Shown: piece after piece, positions 1-5,547 of the stretch
Numbering within the stretch: position 1 is the stretch's first letter
Layout: each line of letters starts with the position of its first letter
DNA from: Verrucomicrobiota bacterium
Lineage (GTDB): Bacteria; Verrucomicrobiota; Verrucomicrobiia; Chthoniobacterales; UBA10450
DNA length: 19,680 nt
Assembly (NCBI GenBank): GCA_003219995.1
Contig: QHRC01000015.1
Location: forward strand, 1-19,680
Direction: 5' to 3'
Made by a program: the position numbers and the translations under genes
Notes under the pieces: model-generated
The model's input: the letters and a program-made list of their open reading frames with translations, nothing else
Told to the model about the DNA's origin: nothing
The model's database searches: none

Positions 1-70
1 AGATGACGAGCGCGAGAAACGGCAGTGTTCCGCCGATTCCAAAAGCGAGGTTCTTTACGGTCTGATTCAA
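1..70 (-). CDS. N-terminal fragment of a membrane protein, cut by the window edge
   Basis: Reading leftward from a TTG at 70, 23 codons stay open to the window edge and encode MNQTVKNLAFGIGGTLPFLA followed by LVI, which looks like the start of a first transmembrane helix. It lies 40 nt downstream of the thioesterase gene on the same strand, so co-transcription is likely. The start is uncertain: no ATG is in frame, and the only purine-rich stretch upstream (GGAAGAATTAAGAAG) is a weak ribosome-binding candidate. The family cannot be told from 23 residues. Confidence 0.4.
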   Translation of the reverse strand, partial: MNQTVKNLAFGIGGTLPFLALVI

Positions 71-110
71 AGGAAAACTTCTTAATTCTTCCTTCTAACG
101 TTCCTGTATA

Positions 111-509
111 TCAGGTTGAGAATTGCGTGCGCACTTCCGCTGCGACGCGCATCGGCCGGCCAGTTTGAGCGTTGATGGGACACCAGAGCGTGCGCGCTTG
201 CGACAAGAGGCGGCCATCGCTCTTGCGCCGGATTTCGGTAAATCGTTCGAAGGTGAGCCGGCTGGCTTTGCCCACCCATGTGCGAAGCAGGATTTTGTCG
301 CCAAGCGTGGCCGGCGCCTTGTAGTCGATCTCGTGGCGCAACACGATCCAGCCGATTGTGTCCTGCGCCTGGCGACTGGCGATCGCTCGCCAATGCGCAG
401 TGGCAACATCCTGGATCCACCGCAGGTAAACCGTGTTGTTGATGTGATTTTGCTCGTCGATGTCGGCCGCAACCACCGGGACAACCATTTCGAAATGCGA
501 GGACGACAT
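111..509 (-). CDS. Acyl-CoA thioesterase, 4HBT hotdog fold (YbgC/FadM-like)
   Basis: A 132-residue protein of the usual size for single-domain hotdog thioesterases, which hydrolyse acyl-CoA or acyl-ACP thioesters in the cytoplasm. The N-terminal part shows the family signature: the acidic residue in ADIDEQNHINNTVYLRWIQD (residues 15-34) precedes an HxNN-type turn and an aromatic-rich helix, matching the 'D..GHvNN..Y' active-site region. Later segments (WIVLRHEIDYKAPATLGD; RTWVGKASRLTFERFTEI) fit the central strands, where ligand-binding and dimer contacts lie. The ATG at 509 places the catalytic Asp about where the family has it. The substrate cannot be inferred, since the neighbours are membrane proteins of unknown role. 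The fold is fairly certain; the subfamily is not. Confidence 0.85.
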   Translation of the reverse strand: MSSSHFEMVVPVVAADIDEQNHINNTVYLRWIQDVATAHWRAIASRQAQDTIGWIVLRHEIDYKAPATLGDKILLRTWVGKASRLTFERFTEIRRKSDGRLLSQARTLWCPINAQTGRPMRVAAEVRTQFST

Positions 510-595
510 CAGAAGTCAACCGCCTCGCCGAGGCTACGGCGTGCAAAGGAAGACAGAGGTCCGCCTACGTCAACATCATTGCCCGGCAAGCAGAG

Positions 596-1195
596 TCACG
601 CGGCAGTTGCGGCAGTTGCTGGCGGGCTCTTTCTTAGCGCCAAGCCGGCGACCAACCCGACGCACAAGAAGCCAATGATTTGGATGAACATGTAGGCGGC
701 GGTGTATCTTTTCGGGAAGCCGTACCAGTTCCAGTAGGAAACGTTGGTCGCGATAGCGGCAAGAATTCCGGCGACAAAAACAAAGCCGACGCGCCCGATG
801 AAATTGTCGATCCGGGTCTGAGCGAGAAGGAAGACAACGAGGATCGATTCGAGAAGTTCGGTGGCGAATTCAATGCCCAACGATTTGCCCAGGCTGAAGG
901 CCCGGCCGGGCGGATAATACATGAAAATGCCCGATGGATTGGTCGCGAGTTTTTCGTTCATGTGTTTCATCGCTTCTTGTTTCTGCTCCCGGGTCGCGTT
1001 CGGGCCGAGACCGGCCCCCGGAAAAATATAAAGGCCGCGATTTTCGCCAATGTTCGACTTCATCGCATCGAGCACAGCCGCTTCATTGGGAATTTCACGG
1101 ATGCCTACTTGGCCCAGCGGCAGAAACATATGCGCGATCGACGTCCAGATAAACATGACGATGCCGCCCAAAACACCGGCAAGAAGAATTTTCAT
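596..1195 (-). CDS. Conserved-looking four-helix inner-membrane protein of unknown function
   Basis: A 199-residue protein from the ATG at 1195; this start puts a hydrophobic helix exactly at the N terminus. Upstream codons in the same frame run through AG-rich DNA and encode low-complexity FSPFQFPFSPFQ, so I exclude them. Predicted layout: helix 1 at residues 1-22 (MKILLAGVLGGIVMFIWTSI), a soluble segment at 23-105 with EIPNEAAVLDAMKSNI and GLYIFPG, then helices at about 111-127, 136-155 and 167-187, and an Ala/Thr-rich tail. The soluble loop is probably on one membrane face between helix 1 and the three-helix bundle. No Shine-Dalgarno is visible. I do not recognise a named family, and neighbouring genes give no functional hint. 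Confidence 0.75.
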   Translation of the reverse strand: MKILLAGVLGGIVMFIWTSIAHMFLPLGQVGIREIPNEAAVLDAMKSNIGENRGLYIFPGAGLGPNATREQKQEAMKHMNEKLATNPSGIFMYYPPGRAFSLGKSLGIEFATELLESILVVFLLAQTRIDNFIGRVGFVFVAGILAAIATNVSYWNWYGFPKRYTAAYMFIQIIGFLCVGLVAGLALRKSPPATAATAA

Positions 1196-1326
1196 AGGCA
1201 GGGATTGAAAAGGAGAAAACGGAAATTGGAAAGGAGAAAAGGCAAACAAGTAACGAGTGGATAGCCGCCTCGTCGAGGGTAATCCGAAAGTTTTCGCGAG
1301 TGAACGGCGAGCCAAGGGAGGCAGTT

Positions 1327-1372
1327 AAGAGGACAGAGAGCAGAGGACAGAAGTCAGGGGGACAGAGGTCAG
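1327..1372. repeat. Degenerate GACAGAGGTCAG-type tandem repeat
   Basis: About five imperfect 7-9 bp units of the type gaCAGAGga/gtCAGaag follow one another here. The same vocabulary recurs at 2788-2806, at 9249-9284 (reverse orientation) and, as a short trace (agacagaggtcc), at 550-561. The SET gene stop codon (TGA, 1369-1371 on minus) lies inside the last unit. It has no coding sense on either strand and no strong palindrome. Confidence 0.6.
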
Positions 1373-1842
1373 CTTTTTGCCTCGAGCATGGTGCCGCGGC
1401 AACGCGAGGTTCGACAGAAACATCTCGATTCTTCCGCCACCTCACTGGTGATCGGTTCGTCCACCTGCAGGGCGTAGTCGTAAAAAAGCTCTTCGCCCGG
1501 CCGCAAATTGCGCAATGCGTAAATGAAAACTCGCCCGTTCTCTTCGATGGCTTCGCAGTTTGGATCGCACGAATGATTGATCCAGCGCGCTTCGTTTCCG
1601 CCTGTCGTCGGGTCGATCACATCCTTTCCATTGTCGAGGCCGAACAAGAATGTGTGCGGGTCGTTGAGATCGTTCGGGACTTCCTCCCACAAAACCCGTT
1701 TTCCGGTGTATTCGATGATCCGGGCGCCTTTGGAGATCGGTTTGGTCGCGTACACTCCGCGACCATGCACGCCGGACTTGCGGACTTCGATCCGGCCGGC
1801 TGGCTTTCGGGTTTTGATTTTACCCGGTTTTTTCCGAGTCAC
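1369..1842 (-). CDS. SET-domain protein, putative protein-lysine methyltransferase
   Basis: A 157-residue minimal SET protein with a basic leader (residues 1-16, Lys/Arg-rich). The SAM-binding start is SGVHGRGVYATKPISKG (23-39). The core motif NEARWINHSCDPNC (83-96) contains the NHSC signature that contacts the cofactor. GEELFYDYAL (116-125) carries the catalytic tyrosine region. A post-SET CFCRTSRC (141-148) supplies three cysteines that, with Cys92, would form the single zinc site seen in Dim-5-type enzymes. Every element expected for activity is present, so it is probably a functional SAM-dependent lysine methyltransferase; the substrate is unknown. Bacterial genomes lack classical histones, so a ribosomal or nucleoid protein is possible. 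It is transcribed divergently from rpoZ. Its stop codon lies in an intergenic repeat. Confidence 0.92.
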   Translation of the reverse strand: MTRKKPGKIKTRKPAGRIEVRKSGVHGRGVYATKPISKGARIIEYTGKRVLWEEVPNDLNDPHTFLFGLDNGKDVIDPTTGGNEARWINHSCDPNCEAIEENGRVFIYALRNLRPGEELFYDYALQVDEPITSEVAEESRCFCRTSRCRGTMLEAKS

Positions 1843-1864
1843 GGGAATCTAATATGGTCAGTCT

Positions 1865-1952
1865 GGAAATTGCGGTTGTGATATCTCTTTTAGGGACGAT
1901 AGTGGGCCAAGTTTCTCTGAAACGGTTTCTTGGAACAACAACCGCAAGTTCC
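1865..1952. repeat. 15-bp inverted repeat spanning the SET/rpoZ divergent region
   Basis: Arms GGAAATTGCGGTTGT (1865-1879) and ACAACCGCAAGTTCC (1938-1952) are reverse complements with one mismatch and enclose 58 nt. The enclosed stretch contains shorter complementary pieces (CCAAG at 1907-1911 with CTTGG at 1929-1933), so transcripts of either strand could fold into a branched hairpin. It lies in the 210-bp gap between two divergent genes. It could be a structured leader, a small RNA or a two-site operator; nothing in the sequence decides which. Confidence 0.5.
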
Positions 1953-1996
1953 GGAATCTTTGCGAGTTAATCCATCGTTGGCATTTTTTAACGAAA

Positions 1997-2027
1997 GTGA
2001 CAAGTGGCGGGTGACGAGTGACAAGCG
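1997..2027. repeat. GTGACGAGTGAC-type short tandem repeat upstream of rpoZ
   Basis: Imperfect 7-mer units (GTGACAAGTGGCGGGTGACGAG, then TGACAAG) end 25 nt before the rpoZ ATG. The core GTGACGAGTGAC recurs just after rpoZ at 2355-2366, so the gene is bracketed by this repeat. Confidence 0.5.
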
Positions 2028-2052
2028 AAACACAAAAAGAGATCAATCAATT

Positions 2053-2337
2053 ATGAAAGCCGAACTCGTCAAAACCGCCTCCGAAATAATTCCCAATCAT
2101 CAAATTCTGGTGAACATAGTCTCGCGCCGTGTTCGACAGCTTTGTCTCGGTCATCGTCCGCTCGTGGAACATGCGCTTGGGCTTGGGCACGCCGATATTG
2201 CTTTAACCGAAATCATCAACCAAAAGCTGACCTACGAGTCGACTTTCGGTCAGAACGGGGGCCATCCCGCGGAGGTAGTGCAATTTCCCGGGATCATCGC
2301 GATTAAGAAAGTCGTAAAAACGAAGAAGGCGGCCTAA
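2053..2337 (+). CDS. rpoZ: DNA-directed RNA polymerase omega subunit
   Basis: A 94-residue protein from the ATG at 2053. The frame is open further upstream but runs through the GTGAC repeat, so the internal ATG is the sensible start. Residues around 13-60 follow the omega pattern: N-x4-LV (NHQILVNIVSRRVRQL), then G-x-x-PLV, then an IAL.EI motif (ADIALTEIINQKL). In E. coli omega the same order is N-x3-LV-x3-ARRARQ, PLV, ALREI. Omega chaperones beta-prime during polymerase assembly. The C-terminal tail ends in basic residues (KKVVKTKKAA). In many bacteria rpoZ follows gmk; here it stands alone, divergent from the SET gene. Identification rests on the motif pattern; length fits the family. Confidence 0.82.
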   Translation: MKAELVKTASEIIPNHQILVNIVSRRVRQLCLGHRPLVEHALGLGHADIALTEIINQKLTYESTFGQNGGHPAEVVQFPGIIAIKKVVKTKKAA

Positions 2338-2348
2338 AGATCGCAGAA

Positions 2349-2372
2349 GTGATCAGTGACGAGTGACTCGTG
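2349..2372. repeat. GTGACGAGTGAC-type short repeat downstream of rpoZ
   Basis: GTGATCAGTGACGAGTGACT (2349-2368) begins 11 nt after the rpoZ stop and shares the 12-mer GTGACGAGTGAC with the copy upstream of rpoZ. Confidence 0.45.
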
Positions 2373-2415
2373 GGCGGAGTCGGAAAGCGAAAAGAGGAAG
2401 GCCGAATCCGCGACC

Positions 2416-2441
2416 AAATTGCAAAGAAAGAATTGCAATTT
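2416..2441. promoter_or_regulatory. Perfect AT-rich inverted repeat upstream of the lipoprotein gene
   Basis: AAATTGCAA (2416-2424) and TTGCAATTT (2433-2441) are exact reverse complements with an 8-nt A/G spacer. It sits 60 nt before the lipoprotein start and about 80 nt after rpoZ. The arms themselves contain the palindrome TTGCAA. It could be a dyad operator for the lipoprotein gene or a weak 3' hairpin for rpoZ; no clear T-run follows. Confidence 0.4.
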
Positions 2442-2500
2442 AATTGCTTGCGCTTGCGGCTGGGTCTGAACATTCTGGAGCGTTAAGCCTAACAAATCCT

Positions 2501-2782
2501 ATGAAAATATCTGTCTTATCGTTGATCACAGCCCTCGCGACTGTCGCGTTTTTCACTTCCTGCCAAGCACAAAAGAAGGAAGAAACGACCGCGGCAACTT
2601 CGAGCACCGCTACGACAACTCACGCCGGCACCACCACTAAGAAAAAGACGTCTGCGAAGAAAACGGCGACGACCACCGAAGAGTCGCCTTCCCCAACAGC
2701 GTCCCCGAAAAAATCCGCGAAGAAGAAAGCGGCCGCTGAGGAGTCGCCATCGGCTACCGAGTCGCCGTCGGCGACACCGTAG
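2501..2782 (+). CDS. Small secreted lipoprotein with Thr/Lys/Ser/Pro low-complexity body
   Basis: A 93-residue protein from the ATG at 2501. The first 20 residues form a lipoprotein signal (MKISVLSLITALATVAFFTS) ahead of Cys21, giving a lipobox-like FTSC. The mature part is almost wholly Thr, Ser, Ala, Lys and Glu: a Thr-rich stretch, then Lys clusters (TTTKKKTSAKK), then two related units built on EESPS(P/A)T that end in SPSATP. It is strongly cationic with acidic EES punctuation and is probably unfolded, anchored at the cell envelope. No family is recognised and function is unknown. A similar tail appears in the convergent gene ending at 2938. Confidence 0.65.
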   Translation: MKISVLSLITALATVAFFTSCQAQKKEETTAATSSTATTTHAGTTTKKKTSAKKTATTTEESPSPTASPKKSAKKKAAAEESPSATESPSATP

Positions 2783-2787
2783 GCCAA

Positions 2788-2806
2788 AGACCAGAGGTCA
2801 GAGGTG
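2788..2806. repeat. Short copy of the GACAGAGGTCAGA-type repeat
   Basis: AGACCAGAGGTCAGAGGTG begins 5 nt after the lipoprotein stop codon and matches the units at 1327-1372. It precedes the long terminator hairpin. Confidence 0.45.
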
Positions 2807-2814
2807 GACCTCGG

Positions 2815-2867
2815 CGAAACGAAATAGCGGCAGTGAAGTGATCCTTCATCTGCCGCCGTTCGTTTCG
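2815..2867. terminator. Long bidirectional terminator-like hairpin between convergent genes
   Basis: Nested pairing: CGAAACGAA (2815-2823) with TTCGTTTCG (2859-2867), then GCGGCAG (2827-2833) with CTGCCGC (2850-2856), then TGAAG (2834-2838) with CTTCA (2844-2848) around the loop tgatc. That is about 21 base pairs with small interruptions. Its place between two convergent genes fits transcription stopping from both sides. No long U-tract follows in either direction. Confidence 0.65.
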
Positions 2868-2877
2868 GTTGATTTGC

Positions 2878-2914
2878 AAGCTATTCGCGAGTGGAATCCA
2901 CTCGCGAACTGCTT
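2878..2914. terminator. Second hairpin, perfect 10-bp stem
   Basis: TTCGCGAGTG (2884-2893) pairs exactly with CACTCGCGAA (2899-2908) around GAATC, and outer AAGC (2878-2881) can pair with GCTT (2911-2914). It stands 24 nt past the stop of the minus-strand gene ending at 2938, so it is the likelier terminator for that gene. Confidence 0.6.
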
Positions 2915-2937
2915 TGCTTATGTCTCGTTGACGTTCA

Positions 2938-3267
2938 TTACGGACTTGCGCTTGGGCGTGGGCTCATCCGATGAGACGAGCTGGATTTGCCCCTGGTGGT
3001 GGTTTTCTTTTTGCCCTTTTTGGTAGTGGTCGTCGTTTCCTCGGTCGTGGTTGGCGATGAGCTATCTTCCGCGTTGGTTCGGCCGAACTCGGAGCTGGAT
3101 AAACCTTGCGAGCTCATGTGGCTCAGCCCTGGATTATTTGTCGGGCCGTACCCATTTGGCCCGCCGGTTCCGCCGCCGCTGTGGCCCTGAGCCATTACGT
3201 ACGTCGACAACGAAATAAAACCTGCCGCCACGGCAAGCCCCAGTTTTGCCTCCCTAGATATTTTCAT
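2938..3267 (-). CDS. Small secreted Gly- and Thr/Lys-rich protein
   Basis: A 109-residue protein from the ATG at 3267, preceded by a good Shine-Dalgarno (GGAGGG, 7 nt upstream on minus), one of the few clear ones in the window. Residues 1-26 form a Sec signal peptide (MKISREAKLGLAVAAGFISL, then STYVMA), with likely cleavage before QGHSGGG. The mature chain starts with a Gly/Asn/Pro-rich segment, then a Ser-rich linker, then TTTEETTTTTKKGKKKTTT (residues 73-91) and a Ser/Pro tail ending PSASP. It is disordered, cationic and exported. No domain is recognised. Its tail resembles that of the convergent lipoprotein, but it has no lipobox. Confidence 0.68.
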   Translation of the reverse strand: MKISREAKLGLAVAAGFISLSTYVMAQGHSGGGTGGPNGYGPTNNPGLSHMSSQGLSSSEFGRTNAEDSSSPTTTEETTTTTKKGKKKTTTRGKSSSSHRMSPRPSASP

Positions 3268-3562
3268 AATTTCCCTCCATTGTGGTCTTGTCCTTCACCT
3301 TCGCCGATCGAACGGATTTTCCGCGCGCGACCTCGCCTTCTCCTTCTAAATGGGGCGACGGTCGCTTGTTTGCGGGACAAATCGCGTCGATCCCTTGAAA
3401 CGAAGGCTTGAATAAAAAAAAGACGACCTCCGCCGCCTAGATGTTCATTGTTTCGTATAAATTATTTCGAATCTCGGTGGGCCGGCAGATGCCCGTTACG
3501 CCAATCTCGCGGCTTTAATTGCGCCTTTTCCTCCCGTCCCATCTTTGCCAACCTAGCCCGCG
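3268..3562. other. Divergent intergenic region upstream of the YifB-type gene
   Basis: These 295 bp hold the upstream sequences of two divergent genes. There is an A-run (about 3414-3421) and an AT-rich patch with TATAAA at 3456-3461 in otherwise GC-rich DNA, a possible -10 region, but I find no matching -35 at the right distance on either strand. No convincing ORF or repeat is seen. Confidence 0.35.
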
Positions 3563-5098
3563 ATGTTTGCCAAAATTTATTCCGCAGCGGTTTACGGAGT
3601 AGATGCTTACGAAGTTGAAATTGAAGTAAATGCCAGCGGCGGTCATCCGGTGATTGTCGTCGTTGGTTTGCCCGACGCGGCGGTCAAGGAAAGCCGCGAT
3701 CGCGTCACGACGGCGGTGAGCAACAGCGGCTACTTCTGGCCGCGCGGCCGGACGACGATCAATCTCGCACCTGCCGACATTAAGAAAGAAGGCCCGAGCT
3801 TCGATCTGCCCATTGCGCTGGGCATGATCGCGGTGAGCGAGGAGATCGACACATCCACGTTTGAGAAATTCAGTTTCGTGGGCGAACTGGCGTTGGATGG
3901 CGCAGTCCGTGCGGTCAAAGGCGTGCTGCCGGTGGCGTTGGAAGCGCGACGGCGCGGTAAACATGCTCTGTTCGTGCCGGAAGTGAACGCGCAAGAAGCC
4001 GCCATGGTCAACAAGATCGATATCTATGGCGTGCAAAATTTGCGGCAGACGTTTCAATTCCTGCGCGGCGAAATTCCGCTCCTTCCCGCGCGCGGCGATC
4101 TGAGTGCGTTTTTCGCGACGCACCAAAGTTACGATGTCGATTTTAGCGATGTGAAAGGCCAGGGCCACGTCAAGCGCGCGATCGAAGTGGCGGTGGCCGG
4201 CGGTCATAATATCTTGATGATCGGGCCGCCCGGCTCCGGCAAATCGATGCTTTCCAAACGCATCGCCACCATCATTCCGCCGATGTCGCTCGAGGAAGCG
4301 ATCGAGACGACCAAAATCCATAGCATCGCCGGACTGCTTGATGGCGAGAAATCGTTTGTCGCGACACGACCGTTTCGTTCGCCGCATCACACGATCAGCG
4401 ATATCGGTCTGCTCGGCGGCGGTGCGTTTCCAAACCCCGGCGAAGTGAGCATGGCGCACAACGGCGTTCTTTTTCTCGATGAGTTGCCCGAATTCAAGAG
4501 ATCGGCCCTGGAAGTGATGCGCCAGCCGCTGGAAGATGGCAAAGTCACGATTTCACGCGCGGCCGGCAGCCTGACGTTTCCGAGCGAATTCATGCTGGTG
4601 GCGGCGATGAATCCCTGCCCGTGCGGATATTTCGGCGATTTGAAACGCGAATGCCGCTGCGGTCCGGTGCAGGTGCAGCGTTATCGCCAGCGCATTTCCG
4701 GCCCGTTGCTCGATCGGATCGATCTGCACATCGAAGTACCGGCGGTCGAATATCGCGACGTGGCAAGCGAGCGGGCCGAGGAACCTTCCAGCGCGATTCG
4801 TGAGCGTGCCGCCTGTGCGCGTGAACGCCAGCAAAAGCGATTTGCCCGCGAGGCGAAAACAAATTGTAACGCGCGAATGACAACCCGGCTGCTCAAACAG
4901 CATTGCAAGCTCGACCAGGATTCGCAGGACCTCATCCGCGTCGCGATGAACGAATTGAATCTAAGCGCCCGCGCTTACGATCGCATCCTGAAAGTCTCGC
5001 GCACAATCGCCGATCTGGACGACGCTACGAGCATTGCAGCGGAACACGTAAGCGAAGCGATTCAGTATCGCACGTTCGACCGCACACTTTGGGTGTGA
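3563..5098 (+). CDS. yifB: YifB/ComM-family Mg-chelatase-like AAA+ ATPase
   Basis: A 511-residue protein of normal family length. The N-terminal ChlI-type domain (about 1-170, with [16 protein letters not shown] near 34-49) is followed by the AAA+ core. Walker A is GPPGSGKS (221-228), the FRSPHHT motif typical of this family follows, and Walker B is VLFLDE (302-307). A four-cysteine patch [15 protein letters not shown] (352-366) is also characteristic, and a C-terminal Mg-chelatase helical domain ends the protein. In naturally transformable bacteria ComM is a hexameric helicase aiding branch migration of incoming DNA. The family is also common in non-transformable species, so competence is not implied. 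No competence genes are adjacent. The ATG at 3563 gives the conserved N terminus ([15 protein letters not shown]). Its stop is 8 nt from the convergent membrane-protein stop. Confidence 0.96.
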   Translation: MFAKIYSAAVYGVDAYEVEIEVNASGGHPVIVVVGLPDAAVKESRDRVTTAVSNSGYFWPRGRTTINLAPADIKKEGPSFDLPIALGMIAVSEEIDTSTFEKFSFVGELALDGAVRAVKGVLPVALEARRRGKHALFVPEVNAQEAAMVNKIDIYGVQNLRQTFQFLRGEIPLLPARGDLSAFFATHQSYDVDFSDVKGQGHVKRAIEVAVAGGHNILMIGPPGSGKSMLSKRIATIIPPMSLEEAIETTKIHSIAGLLDGEKSFVATRPFRSPHHTISDIGLLGGGAFPNPGEVSMAHNGVLFLDELPEFKRSALEVMRQPLEDGKVTISRAAGSLTFPSEFMLVAAMNPCPCGYFGDLKRECRCGPVQVQRYRQRISGPLLDRIDLHIEVPAVEYRDVASERAEEPSSAIRERAACARERQQKRFAREAKTNCNARMTTRLLKQHCKLDQDSQDLIRVAMNELNLSARAYDRILKVSRTIADLDDATSIAAEHVSEAIQYRTFDRTLWV

Positions 5099-5106
5099 GT
5101 AAAACC

Positions 5107-5547
5107 CTACTTGAGCCTCGAGAGATCGAGCGCAATGCGCGCGACGCTGTAGAAAAGTAGAACCGCTCCCACCGGGACAAGCCATACACCGAGGCCGGGG
5201 TCGCCACCGTAGATCACGATTCCTCCGAGAAAAAATCCGGCGGGGAGAAGAATGGCCGCCCAAATCAATGCCAATGAAATCGATAACCGCAGGTCAAAGC
5301 GCACAACACTGCGTGCAGTCAGTCCAGCGGCGATGTTGACCAGCGCGAGGAGCGTGCCGTGAGCGTGCGCGAGAGTGAACATCAATCGCCGCACCTCATT
5401 GCCGACATCGAGGTACCAGCCAATCTTAAAACCGTGCATTGTTTCGAGCGCACCGCCGAACAAAAGGAAAATAAGAAGCGACCACCAGCCGAAGCGCAGA
5501 TTTCGGTCGGCTTTCTTGGTAGTCTGAGTGCGGGCAGGAGGCTGCAT
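5107..5547 (-). CDS. Four-helix membrane protein coupled to the octaheme cytochrome
   Basis: A 146-residue membrane protein with likely helices near 20-38, 57-78, 88-112 and 119-140. Between helices 1 and 2 it has a striking polar patch: ETMHGFKIGWYLD (35-47), NEVRR (50-54), LAHAHGTLL (59-67). The three histidines (38, 61, 63) lie near the membrane border and could be heme or metal ligands. Its ATG overlaps the stop of the cytochrome gene by one base (TAATG), so the two are translationally coupled. This suggests a membrane partner for the cytochrome, for instance an electron entry or exit point; that is inference, and I do not recognise a named family. Confidence 0.8.
   Translation of the reverse strand: MQPPARTQTTKKADRNLRFGWWSLLIFLLFGGALETMHGFKIGWYLDVGNEVRRLMFTLAHAHGTLLALVNIAAGLTARSVVRFDLRLSISLALIWAAILLPAGFFLGGIVIYGGDPGLGVWLVPVGAVLLFYSVARIALDLSRLK

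Noticed and set aside
123..1264. Long plus-strand frames opposite the thioesterase and membrane-protein genes
   Set aside because: The minus-strand products have clear fold or helix signatures; the plus frames give charged sequence without motifs.
1858..2046. Minus-strand 62-codon frame in the SET/rpoZ gap
   Set aside because: It translates the GTGAC tandem and the inverted repeat; no start signal or recognisable composition.
1327..2372. Short tandem units considered as a CRISPR array
   Set aside because: Units are 7-12 bp, degenerate and without spacers of constant length; no cas genes are present.
3515..4459. A 314-codon open frame on minus opposite the YifB-type gene
   Set aside because: It is antisense to a fully conserved AAA+ ATPase; its residues are Arg/His/Asp-rich with no domain pattern, typical of a shadow frame in GC-rich DNA.
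3563..5098. ComM-type ATPase taken as evidence for natural competence
   Set aside because: The family is widespread in non-competent bacteria and no other competence gene is in the window.
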